Assembly: GCA_914767715.1 (NCBI GenBank)
Contig: OU612070.1
Coordinates: forward strand, 8,325,501 to 8,389,500
Length of the DNA stretch: 64,000 nucleotides
DNA from: Membranipora membranacea
Lineage: Eukaryota; Bryozoa; Gymnolaemata; Cheilostomatida; Membraniporidae
Reading direction: 5' to 3'
Below, in pieces: positions 38,001 to 50,926 of this stretch. Below the pieces are notes generated by a model, which did not search any database, was not told where the DNA came from, and saw only the letters and a program-made list of their open reading frames with translations. Numbering within the stretch: position 1 is the stretch's first letter; each line of letters starts with the position of its first letter. A program made the translations under genes and the position numbers.

Positions 38001-41000
38001 AAAGTACCAACTTATAGCATCAATGTTGCTTAAACCTGTCGAAGAAAATAAAAGTGGAATTAACTACCAGTTTATACAAAACAGATCGGTACAAGTTAAA
38101 AAAGATGATGTGGTTGCATTGTTTACCGTAGGCTGTGGTAATTCGAATGCGAAGCACATTGTATCTGTTGAATTTGACGGATCTGATGGATTCTATAGAA
38201 GTGAATATAAACTCACTAATATTGAACCAACACACACCTTCCAAGGATTTGACACTGGTATGGCAAAAGTCTCTATCAAGGCCTACACAGCAGGTCAGTA
38301 GTCTGAACTGTATGACAGTCTGTCACTTGTAAGCCATAATTCAATAAGTCTGAGCCAACCTCTCTGTGTGAGTGATATAATTATCTATAAGTGCTGTTAA
38401 GCTGTTAATCACTGTCAGCATTCAGGGGATGTCACAACTTACAAGATGTGGTGGTAGACTGATATCTGATGCCATTTTCAAGTTGTTTGGCAAATATAAC
38501 TTTGATGTACTTTCCCTGAGTCTTTTATTAGGGGAACAACTCTATACTTACATGAAATCTTCAGCGATGGTTTCCGTTATTTAGGTTTTGTAAAGCTGGA
38601 AAACGTCACAACGACTTCCCACCAAGGCCTGAAACATGGGCAGCTACAAATAAAGATAAGTCCACAAAATCTTCCTGACTCACAGCTTGGGGCAGTCATC
38701 TACAACATTACCTGCTATCCAGCCGGGTCTGAACCATCTAACCTTTCAGCCTGTCGAGAGGAACATGTACCAGTGGGTACAACTGAACTTATTCTGAACG
38801 GTCTAGATATCACCAGACAATACTATGCTGTTGTGAAAGTTGTACGAAACTTTAATGGAGAAGAGCTAATTGAAGAAGATGAAAAGGAAACTAAAGTCTT
38901 TTGTGCAGGTCAGGCGTTACAATTGATGATTATAATTGTACTTTTTGGTATATGTGATAATAATTTTTTCCTTCATTCATAAACATATAGCTGACACTCG
39001 ATAGTGTCATCAAGTTTTACCAGTTTTACCAGAAACAGTATTAAGAAAAGTATGATTGTCCCCAGCTTATATACTACTAGTATTGACCATAGAATTAGTA
39101 TTATTAATATTACGTGTATGGTATTGACACAGCTAGCATTTGCTTATAAAGAAATGTTACAGCTTTGCCTCCTCCCATCCCATTTATAACTACATTTCCA
39201 TACCAAGTATGCCTTCTTATTCATTGTTGTACTATTTTTTCAGTGCGAAGCAGATTAATGCGAGAAGAAGTGAATCTGAATATTTTTGATATCACCGATA
39301 CAACGGCTTCTGTGAATATTTCTTTCACCAACAACACAATACTGGTGAGTGTTCATTGTATGGGTTTTGCTCTCGAATGATTGCCTGTAGTGTATCATGT
39401 CATATTTGGCATTTAGCACCTTGAAACCGCTGTGTTTAATCATAATTCAAAATTTTAGTCTATGAAATTTGTAACTTGGTACCTGGTCCTTGCCCTTTCT
39501 TTGACTTTTAATCTCATTCTTACAATTAAAAATGCTGCTTTTGTCATGACCACAAGTTTTGCTGTTTTACAAATGTTGCAGTCAACTACAAATGCTGAAA
39601 TTTTGACCACAGTTGTTGCAATCAACCACAACAATTTCAATCACAACTTCCATTGTTCGATTAGCCACAATTGATGTAATATTTTCGAAATAAACTGCAA
39701 CAGATGTCTATGCCAGAAAACCCAATTTCACAAATGTAGCATTTCATTTATGTTAAATTACGGCAACTGTCAAATTTCCTGATACATGACAATTATGGTT
39801 GGTCAAAATTGTGACTACTATGGCGGATTGCGACAGCTGTGGTTGAAATTTCAAATAATCTTGATTGAATGCGACAGAACTGAAAATTGGAATATTTGCG
39901 GTCACGATAGTGGTCCCAGTTAAAGTTGATTTTTTTTCAGAATAATGATGAATGTGCTGCCAATGTCACTGTTGAGCATCAGGGGACAAACACTACATTT
40001 CTAGCAAATGGGTCCGATCCAATAAGACTGGAGGTTGACAAAACATTGATCTACACTTTCACCATGTATCTGAGACTAGCTGATGGACATGAGATGATTT
40101 ACTGGGATGGAGAACTTGATCTTACACCACCATCTGTAATAAGTGGAAGTAAGGACATCTAAGCAGGAATAGTGGCCTGATTGTGTATTGAATACGTGTT
40201 ACTATTTTTCCAGTTAAAATGATGTAAGTAACTGCCTAAACGGCCTCCCTGATTTTCGAACCTTTTTGGTTTATGATAACCTACCAAAATATTCATATCT
40301 CAGACAGATAATATCCTCAATAAAGCCGGTAGCTGTGCCTGTCTGGTGAATTGAGACCATATACGCTATTTCAGACTTGCCAACCTAATTTTTCCAAAAT
40401 GAGTACAAAAATTTGCAAAATGCTTAAAAATGAGTACAAAACTCCAGGGTGCCTCAAATGACCAGAAAACGCCCCAAAAATGCTATTATCACAGTAAGTG
40501 GTCCTTAGTAGCGTAGGAGTGCAGATCACTCAACATTAGTCTTTTTCCCTTTGCGTTGTAAGGTGCAATCTGTTAATAATAAATGTGAAGTTGTTTGTAA
40601 CCTAGCCTGTCTGGACAAGACAGGCTATTTGAAACCCTGTTTGCCCATCCTCCCTGGTTTGCCCTTGAAACACTGGGGCAGGAGATCTGAGTTATCTCAC
40701 CCCAACAAGGGGGTAGACAACTTTGTTTCTCTGATTAAAGAAAAGTTGAAGTTGGCAGAACCACCATATTCTACAATGGATTACTAGTTATGTTGTGTCT
40801 CATTGAAGAAAAGTTGCAATTTGGCTCATGCAAAACTTGGACAGGTAAAAAGTCAACTGTAAATCAACATCATGGTTTTCTGCAGCCAATACCAGATTTT
40901 TAGACTATTATTTAACAATGACAACCAAGTAAACACTAAAGATAAAAGATGCGTTTTTGATTGCCTAATTAGATGAACAGGCGTTTGGAAAACCATAAAT

Positions 41001-44000
41001 GAGTACAACTAGCGTTTTGCGTTTAAAACTCAATTAGTGTCAAATAAGCGTTTACAAACGCTTTATGCGTACAGGTTGGCAAGTATGGCTATTTGTGTCT
41101 GTTTGTTTTGTGTAGCTACACCTGCTCCGGTTATGAGAGATCCCCCTCTTCACCCAGCTGCTGTAATAGTACCGATCCTTGTCTTACTGGTCATTGCTGT
41201 AGCTTTACTGGGTGCTTTCTTCTACAGATGCAGAAATTCAGACAGGTGACTAGGAGTTTTACTCATATCATCCGGTTTTGTTTTTCGTGGGATAAACACC
41301 AAATGTGACCTGAAAAACAGCAGGCCCAAGCCTCAAGCCGTACATCATCATTGTTTTTTTTGTAATATCAATATGCAAATTTCTTAATTAAATTTTTACG
41401 ATACAATTTGTGTATTAGAGCAGTGTAATAACTCAAAAGGCCGTTTGACATCAGCTGTTTTGCATCCTAATCAGATTTTTGTTGTTTGTGTGGTTGTTTC
41501 AGAAGAAGTGGAAACTCAATAAAAGACAAGCTTGACAACTCCCAAGAAACAGGAAATTCGAATCTTGCACTGGAACCAGGGAACTTGGAACAAAACTCTC
41601 AGCTGGAACCAGGTAATAATTCAATTTGTCTGATGAACATTTGAAACTGAACATGTAAGGATAAAGAAATAATTTATATAGTGTTATATATATTACAATT
41701 TTGTTACTAAAATCACGAAAAAAAAGATATCAGTTTTAGGCAAATGTTACACCCTGTTCACCCTTGCTATTAACGATTGCTCTTTATAGAAATTTTGTTT
41801 TGACTACAAAACATCACCACTTACATTGTTTACAAATAGCTAACTAACTTTTGTCACTAAAATTAAACATATCCAGTGCTCGAAGAAAAATAAAAAAAGT
41901 GGCCTGTTACACAACATAGCATACCAGTTCTACCTAGACGGTTGTTTAAGTGCTCAAACCCTACCTGGGTTGCTGGTAGTGGTATCCCATTATCCTAAGG
42001 AGGTTTATAATAGAATGCCACTACCAACAACTCGGGTAGGGTTTGAGCACAAAGACTTCTTTGACGGTGGTCTGTGAACTCTTGTTCTCATTATACAACT
42101 TATTCATTTTTTGATAGCGGTCACAGAAACCATTTCATCGAATCAATCTGCTCCAAAAATAACAAATCAAGATGTAGTTACGCATAGCAAGCCTACTGCT
42201 CAAGTTCTGCCATTGAAGTCTGCTACCCCTGAAAAACCCAGTAGAACTTCCACAACTTCTCCTGCTGAAAACAGGATGTCGTCAGGTCATGATAGTGCTA
42301 CAGAATTGTATGGCAATGTGGGTAGACCGAGATCATGTGTAAGGATAGTCGACCTACACAGATACATACAGCAAGAAAAGACTGAGAACCCAACTCAACC
42401 TTTCCAGAGAGAGTTTGCAGTAAGTGCCTAGTGAAGTATGCAGGGTTATATACGTGCATACATGCCCATCAATCTCTTTTGCACTTAACCTAATTCTCTT
42501 ATTTGTTCACAAAAGATTTAAGTAGCTCTACAACATTTGAGCAAGGAGTTACTCCTGGATTTGAGTGTCATACAAGTCTGTTAGCAGGGAATATGAGTTC
42601 ACTATTAGGTGACAGCCTGTACATGTTTGACTGAGAAGTCAGGTGTTTCTCACCATGTGTTTAAATTTTATGAGGTGACTTCCTTTTTCCTTTTGAGTAA
42701 GTTCATAACTAGTCTAAATCAATTAACAAATTCTTGGAAAATGAAGCCATAATATGGGGATGCGTCATCAATTCATTCGATTAATGTTTTGTTAGAAAAC
42801 TACTTCCCTGCTCTTACTTCAGAAACGTGACTGCTTTTGTCCTATAAAAATGATGTCCTGATACGATTACAGAAAAAAACAAAGCAATATGTAGCCTGGC
42901 AGCTAGTTCTGCAGTGGTTATGCAATCTCTTTACACTGAAAAGGTTCATATAGCTCTTTTTTGAAAAACTATGTTTAGTTTTAGAAATTGTTCCCCCTCC
43001 CCAACTATGAGGTATCTACTTTTAATTACTGATTTTGCTCACGACACTGTACAATGGTAGATAACTTCATTTATTGACATTTACAGTTCTCTTGTGTTTA
43101 AAGGAGTGGTAGCTTTTTGAGCTGGTACAGCCAGGGAGGGTTGGAGGTACAGCACTAGGAATAAATACCTCAAAGATGAGAAGGGGAGAGAATTTCTAAC
43201 ACTATACATTATTTTTACGCAAAAGTGCTATAAATTTTTTCAGTGTAAATATAGCTAGCTAACAAGCTGCCCCACTATAAATATTGCTTTGACCCTTTCT
43301 GTTGTCTTTAATATACTGTGTTTTATTTCCAGACGCTATCAATGTGTGATTTATCTAAAGAAAGTGGAGTTACTGCAGAAAACAAGCCTAAAAACAGATT
43401 CCGTAATATTATACCATGTGAGTTCAATACATGATTTAATTTAACCAGGGAGGGTGGCAAACCCTCTCTTATTTAATTCAGCATGGCCATTTTATGCATT
43501 TTAATGAACATACTCCTCAGGTAATCGGTGACTTACTTCTTTATGGCAAGGAGGCACTTGCAAATCAAATGTTGTTCGGTTGATTTACTTAATGATGACG
43601 TAAGATTTTGCGTTTTATAATTCTATTTGACAATTTTTAGAATTTTAATGATATTTTAATGGAGGCTTGCTTTTAAGGTCCTTTATCCAATGTTTTCCAA
43701 GCTTTTCGGTTTTCTGTGACCGTTCTTACATATTCAAAATGATCACGATGGAATCAAGGCTAGTCATGAATATGCTTTCACGGTAGATATAACCCAAAGA
43801 TTGTTTCACCTAATGGCTATACCATATACACCCGGTCTGAACCCGTTGAAGTCTGGTAATGTTTTGCCCTAACTAAATAATTTACCTGCTCGTCAATTGT
43901 AGATGATAAAAACCGAGTTATCTTGTCCAGTGTTGATCAAGGGTACACTTCAGATTATATAAATGCAAGCTACATAGAGGTATGTCTAAAAGCATGGATG

Positions 44001-47000
44001 ACATAGAAATTCAATTCCTCAAAGGCCTTCAACTAGCTGAGCCTCAACAAAGTGATTAGCTTAGTGAGGGTATTATTACTGAAGCTCCCAAAACAAGCTA
44101 AATGTAAGGAGAATTGTCACTTTCAATGCTAGATAATTTCGAAAGCAAAGCAGCTAGGCAGAGGTTGCATTAATTGAATCGAGTTATAGTGAGCTTGCAG
44201 GCATATTGAGTCATTGAAAAACCAGAGAGTTAGATCAGGATTGCAATTTAACCAACTCAATTGAATCCCATTACAACAATGACAGTTCATCATTTATTCT
44301 AGAACTTGAATGGTGAGGTGAAGTTTGTCGCATCCCAAGGTGAGTATATAATTATACTGATGATATAGTGATATGAATCTGATGATATTCAACTGGTGCT
44401 TCTTATCGATCATTCAACGCCAACACTGACATCTAACGGTTTCACACTGTAGAATATAGTCAGTGCTTTTACATTTGCATTATGTCTGTGACATATATCT
44501 TGTGTATACTCCAAACTTACACTTTGTTGAAATAGGCCCGAACTGATTATTGTAGGGCCTGTTCCTCACACAGTAGAAGATTTTTGGAGGATGGTACATA
44601 TGACAAAGGCAGAGATCATTGTCATGACTACTATGATTGTTGAAGAAGGAAAGGTAATGATGAGTACACTTTTCAAGTGTGATTGAGCATGAAGTAGTTG
44701 TTACATTATCAAATTACAAAGCCCTGTTAACTACAAAACAGAGGGCGGGCTGCCCCTAAAGAGGAAGTTACCCGAAATCCTCGTACTGAGAGTGTGATAC
44801 ATCCTGCAGAAAACATGAATGTATCCTAGAGGTGAGGCCATGGAAGACCTCCTAATCGTGAGTGTGCAGCAAGCTGCCAGAAAGTGAGACAGGCACTAAT
44901 CCCCCATTGGCAGTGACTTTTATTTTAGCCAATAGGCCAAGAAGCAACAACCCAGAGCACGCCAGCTTTACAAAGCTCTTGAAAGAATGGTATACAGCAG
45001 GACCTTCAATGTCGCAAAATTTGTATATCATGTTCATACTGTTTGCAGAGGAAATGTGAGCCGTACTGGCCAGATTCAGTTGGAGAGACTCAGATGTTTG
45101 GTAAATACAAAGTGATAATGAAGGAGGAGTCTGTATACCCTTACTACACAATCCGTCAGATGGTGTATACTTTCAAAAATGTGAGCAAGTGTTAGCCAAT
45201 CAAGGATGACAGGAGAGATTTTGTTCTTGGTTAACTCACGATGATGATGATATGTAATTTGATTTTGAATGCTATGCCAAGTCCCCATCAGCACCATCAA
45301 ATTCTTATCAAATTTGTTGCCATATTAGTTGATTTCTTTTAATGTATGGGGTCAGTGAAATATATCATATTGGTTACGGAAAAATACCTGGCCCTGAACA
45401 AGCATGACTGATTGAATGCATTTTCTTCTTTAATTGGTCCACAGGTTCAATAATCTACAGCGGACCACTTATAAAACTTTTGTCAAGCGGCTTACCTGAG
45501 TTTTACTGAGACTTAAATCGATGCATAACATAAAAGCTGCCAGGTTCTAACCTAGATCCAAGTATTAATGAGACAACTAAGAATTCTATTCAAAGTTATA
45601 TACTGATAGAATATCTCCACTTATAGCCACTTATTACCATAGATCCCTTTTTCATAACTAGATGCATCGGGTTGGCGATTATCGCATTATTGCATCATTG
45701 CATTGTATTGATTATTGCATTATTGCATTATTGCATTACTAGACCAAGGAGTTAGAGAACTCCTTGACTAGATCAGCCAATCAGCTTTTATTTTTTGATA
45801 CTTTATACTACATGATTATTTTTAATGCATAGAATTGGCTATTTTTGTAGGTTTCACGAGTCGTGACACAATATCACTATACGGAATGGTTTGATAAGAA
45901 TGTTCCTACAGCTGCTGGTCTGCTTAGCTTTAGATCCCGAGTCAAACAGACCACAACCTCATCAATCGCCCCAACCATTATACACTGCAGGTAAAGATCA
46001 TCTGAACACAAATAAATTATTCATAGCTATTTTGACATGGCAGTGTTTATAAGGGGGACACGCAAAACACAGAAGTAACAATGCCCAAAATAATGAAAAC
46101 ACAGCTGTAAACCCATACCGACAAAAAATTGTCTTTTTATTCTCATTTATATTGTATAGCGAGTAATTATTTGAATAGTGACAGTTTATTTGTCATACTA
46201 GTCGCTTGGAGTCAACTTGAAATTATTTCGTAAATCTGTACTATACGTCTATCCCATTCCATTTGTCATATTTTTTACACAGTGCTGGGGTTGGTAGGAC
46301 AGGTACATATATAGCTCTAGATATGCTGATGGAGGCATCAAACAGACGCTCTATATCAGAGACAGATGAAGATGTGGATGTATTCAGATGTGTAGATAAT
46401 CTCAGAAAACAGAGAATAGCTATGGTACAAACGAATGTAAGTGTTTACACATGATTGCAATCACAACCTACCTCAAGAGCAGGTTTTACATGCCTTCACA
46501 CATTGAGAAGAGCCTCTCCATTCTGCCCACTGCTGGTAAAAGACATTATCTCATATTTTGATGATTTCAACTCAATTAATCTAATCGCTCATTTAAATGA
46601 GAAGTAATTATGATGATGTGACATAATGAGATAATGAAAACTAGTTTATATGTGTTTACTCTCAAAGAATATTAATCTTAAGTTGGATACCTCTGAATTA
46701 TTAAAATATGAGATAACGCTTTTCACCAGCAGTGGGCAGCATTATACTTCTATATCATGAGACTTTTCCTTCTTTACATTGTTCAAACACATCATAACAC
46801 TCATATCATTGAAGTTTATTTTGAGAGGGGAAGTTCTTTGAGGAAACGGCAAAATCAATATATTGCTTATAAAAAGGTTAAAGGGGAAGCGAGATTTCCC
46901 TATATTGAATGCCACTTGCATTTTTTACAACACATCAAAACATTCCAGTAACAGTTCATCATTTTTGAGTAACACAATTTGAGTAAAATATTTTGACGAA

Positions 47001-50000
47001 GAAAAGGACCCCGACATTTTGGCAAATACCGATTCACCCCAGCTATGACTGCAAAACTCTCAGTGATTGTTAGTCATGTTAGATGATCGGCCTTCAGACA
47101 GGATAAGCGTTAGTCTCTAAATCATTGAAAATAAATCTTTGGTCTCAAACGAGACTTTACTAAAGGAAAATCCGGCCATAAAATCTCAGGCAAAAGATAT
47201 TATCTTTGATTTCCCCCCATAACTTTGCGCTATGTCACAGTGTCGTTGATAAGTTTTCATTAATTTTCAGCGTTTCATCAAATTTTGTCACCTACGAATT
47301 GTGCCAGTCAAAACCAATGTCGCACTGAAAAATATCTATTTTCAATATTTTGAGCTCCACTGTCACTTGATCAGAGGTAAAGCAATGAAAGAAAGGTAAA
47401 TGACCTTTGCACCTCAATATGTATGTTGTTGGTGAGCCAATCAGGATAACATACAAGATTTTCACCATAAATTTATAGATACTTGTCTGTATGGACTGTG
47501 CTTTATAACAGACTCACTGATCAGGAGGGGGACCTCCAAATCAAGGCGGGCCAACTCCAAAATATACAACAATTTCAAACTAAAAATATCCATCTTTGCA
47601 AAATGTTAATATGTTGCCATAGTATTTTATTTATCTTCTTTCAGGCTCAGTACGCATTTCTATATGAAGTTCTATCAGAGGCTTTGACTTGTGGGAATAC
47701 TTCAATCGACATGGCTAATTTCTCAACTAGGTTAAGACAGTTGCGCGATCAGGTATACTATTTAAGTGCACGGACAATCTTTATCTACACACAGTGTACT
47801 TGCAAAGGTGTAAATTGAAGTTTTGCAGAGTGAATACTAACCCTTATAACATCCAGTCTGTGGTGATTACGATGTAGTTCATCAGTGATCTACATGCCCA
47901 ATAAAAATCTCAAAAGTCAGTATGCTATCACCCTGATAAAAGACATTTAACAATTCATCACTGTTACTTGCAGGACTCACAAAGTTGTCATACTGAACTA
48001 CAAGCCCAGTATGATAATCTGATAAAGACTGCAGAACTGAGAACTCATCATTACTCCACACAAGCTGAACTGGAGGAGAATAAAAACAAGAATAGAGATC
48101 AGACTGTTGTACCTGGTATGTAATGTTTATCTTTAGTTGGTTATGTTTTACCTAGTATTTATCAAGCCTTTATTTACAGACAAAATCATAAATTCTACAT
48201 CCGACCATCATCATAGGAGTCTATAAGCATCATTTTCAAAATTCAACTTCATTATTGGAGGGGAGAGGGGGCTAGTTCCATCACAACCCATCATATCTTC
48301 CCAGGAAACAATTGTCCTATTTCAATACAGTAAATTGTCTCGCAGATCTGAATCAATTATATGAAATACACAACATTTCTAGGGATTCTGCATGGTTCCC
48401 CTAAGAATGTGTACTGAAATTTCAATCCACCCAAACAGCTCTGAGCACTCCTCTCTGTAACATTGTGGTATCCGCCCCTGTATTACTGCCAGTAATAAAT
48501 ATGTGCTTCATATTTATATTTAAAGTACAATTCAGAAATGTGAGATTATGGCAGCCGCAGCCTGAGAGGAACGATTATATCAATGCAGTCTACTGCCATG
48601 TGAGTTAGAGATATATATATGTATGTCACTTTTTGAATCACTGTCTTGACAAGCTCAGTTGAACCTGCTCAACATCAGGAACATCTGGAAAGGCCAGCTC
48701 ATGTGCATTTGACAAATAAATCTATGGTGCAGGCATGGAGGGTTCAGGTAGTGTGCAGGGTGCAGGCAAATGTTTTAGTTGAGTTGAGGGGTTATGCCCT
48801 CGGTACAAGAGGCAGCACAACTACAACTACCGTGAACAACATTCCCACAATGCAACTTAAGCTTCGATATAGATAAGGTCAATTATGGAGGTCATAAAAT
48901 ATTCTCTTGTAGGCTTACTCACCGAAGCCAGTTCCCTATAAAAGAAAACCTATATCAGTATATCTCTCATCTAAACGAATGTTTTATCGCTTCTCTCTGT
49001 AATATATGATCCCAAATGAGGCCGATGGACTTCACCACCCAGTTCTCAACACTGTCCTAAATTACTTCTGATTTCAGAGTTTCCATCAGAGGGACGGGTT
49101 TATAGCCACACAAACCCCTCTGCCTGATACTATACAGGATTTTTGGGCTATGGTAGTTGAACAGACATCCAGTTCAATCGTCTACTTCAATGATAATCAG
49201 GTTGGCGTCTGATAATGTATATAATATTTAATAATAAATGATAATTTGGAAGTCTGTGAATTCGATTCGTGCCATTTCATCATCAAAGTGGGTGAATATT
49301 TGGTGATTCCATTATGGTTCAAAACTACTCTGAAGCAGTTTGCCTTTGTGTGATGGTGAACTGCATCAACTTCTGCTGCAACTCTCTTTGACCTATAACA
49401 TCAGTTTGTGATTGATTGTCCTTTCATGTGACCGTATTTATATATAATTTGATTACTTAACAGGATGAGCAGCCCTTCTGGCCGATGGATAAGGATGATA
49501 CAATAAGTGCCGGAGATGTGGTAGTAAAGAATACACAAACTTTACAAGGAGTTCATACTGATGAATCTGAGCCTATCACTGAATATCAGCTCAGTTGTGT
49601 TCGTCAGGAATCGGTGAGAATCATACTTTACTCTCTGGGGAGAAAGTCTTCTTCACCCAACCCACCAATCAGAGCCAACACATTGACTTTCTACGATGGT
49701 GATTTTCCTCTTGACAGCATGTCATATACATGAAGATGATTATTTTGAAATATCATTTCGTATGCCGAGCAGTTTAAGATTGTAATAATATTTTTCTCTG
49801 TTTATTATACCTCTGTTTTAGACTAAGCATGAGTTGAGTATGTTTGAGGTGAAGCTGGGTGGTGATGATATTCCTACTTGTCAGCAACTTGTCAATATGT
49901 GTCAGAAGATTGAGAGATTTACAACTACAAAGAACAGACCCGTCACTGTGATATGCAGGTATATTTATTTTTAGGAGACATGCAAGTCCTCAGCTGTTAA

Positions 50001-50926
50001 AACGCAAAAAATCAAATCCTCAATTACGCTAACAACAAACTTGTGATGTATTGTCGGGGCGTACATGTCTAGGGTGTTGTGAACCTGTGCAAATCAGTAA
50101 CCCTTTTTGTAATTAAGACGCATTCACATATAACTAATGTGTTTCCTGGAAGAACTTTTCAATAATGTAAGGGTGGAACAATTTCTTGTCCATAATCAGA
50201 AAATTTGAGGGATATGTAAATCACTATCATTTACAGGAATGGGAGTAGACTGAGTGGACTATTTATCATAGCTATGAATCTTTACCTGCGTACAAGGATA
50301 GAGCAACAGTTAGATGTTGTGCTGGAGATAAAACTGGCCCAAAACAGCCGTCCTCAGTTTATTCCTAATGTGGTGAGTGTTCCCCTACAACAAGGTAGAC
50401 AGAGATGATATCGTATCAACGATCCCCGAATGAATGGTATAGTGCTCAAGGGTTAGAAGTCAAGAGTCCATGGTCCCATTCAAACTGCATATGTGGTCAA
50501 ACAATAGCTGTTTGATACCAGCTTAGAATTAACATTCTACTTTAGCGCTGAGAATCTCTTACAAAATAATTTTATCACTCACGGATAGCAATTATTTATG
50601 GACATCATAAATAAAAGAGGGTAGGTTCTCTGACTATTCTTCGTCAAACCTGTATAATACATGTTATGCTTATGAGAGTTTGACCTAAGACAACTAATAG
50701 CTAGTAGATAGGTCACCAATCATAAAGTGAGTTTGCAGATTCTTTTGCATATGCAAAGGCGGGATGCAACTAGAGATTTATTAATGCTCCGATACTGTGA
50801 GCCCACGATATGAAGATTTGCAGAAATTTTGATTTTGTATTTATTTGTTTGCAGATTCAGTTTGTCAGGCTTTACGAGTTTGTGGAATATTACTTGTCGG
50901 ACTTCGAGACATACGCCAACTACTGA
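35057..50926 (+). CDS. Receptor tyrosine phosphatase copy B: PAN-PAN-beta domain-FN3-TM-D1-D2
   Basis: Twenty-five exons in one open frame of about 1304 aa: 35057-35120, 36602-36862, 37118-37375, 37802-38293, 38585-38908, 39244-39344, 39941-40148, 41116-41245, 41503-41612, 42118-42419, 43333-43417, 43903-43979, 44303-44339, 44556-44653, 45049-45180, 45851-45990, 46283-46436, 47645-47752, 47974-48115, 48526-48599, 49078-49200, 49464-49613, 49822-49958, 50237-50372, 50855-50926. Order: signal peptide (1-22); cysteine-rich PAN/apple-like domains (about 23-108, 109-194); unassigned beta-rich domain (195-358); FN3-like domain (360-466); membrane helix (about 585-606); juxtamembrane tail with ELYGNVG; D1 (about 745-990) with KNRFRNI, DYINASYI, WFD (Asp 908), HCSAGVGRTG (Cys 939, Arg 945) and QTNAQY; D2 with ICRNGSRLSG, where Leu replaces the catalytic Arg. 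The protein should dephosphorylate phosphotyrosine at the plasma membrane through D1. D1 has WFD instead of WPD, which may alter turnover. The ligand is unknown. Confidence 0.87.
37415..37594 (+). CDS. Duplicated second-PAN exon, possible cassette exon of copy B
   Basis: This 180-bp block repeats most of the preceding exon (from CMDECMKTSPTQNSC to YFNRPYWYR) with many changes in its middle (KCMLSEHTMVNET versus RCRLINHTMVNRT). It has an AG before it and the same GTGATTTT donor after it. Length 180 and phase 1-1 mean it can be included without shifting the frame. The acceptor (ATATAAGAG) is weak, so it could be an unused relic. Confidence 0.55.
41950..42050. repeat. ~100-bp hairpin MITE (copy B)
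   Basis: Mirror counterpart of 19738-19838: GTGCTCAAACCCTACC ... AGGAGGTTT loop ... GGTAGGGTTTGAGCAC. Lies in the intron before the 42118 exon. Confidence 0.8.
46524..46738. mobile_element. MITE with TGCCCACTGCTGG terminal inverted repeats (copy B)
   Basis: TGCCCACTGCTGGTAAAAG at the left end and CTTTTCACCAGCAGTGGGCA at the right end. Inner arms TTATCTCATATTTT/AAAATATGAGATAA also pair. Orthologous to 15080-15295 in copy A, which shows it predates the inverted duplication. Confidence 0.78.

Noticed and set aside
40551-40787. 78-residue plus-strand frame in an intron of RPTP copy B
   Set aside because: No counterpart in copy A, not in phase with flanking exons, and no recognisable features.
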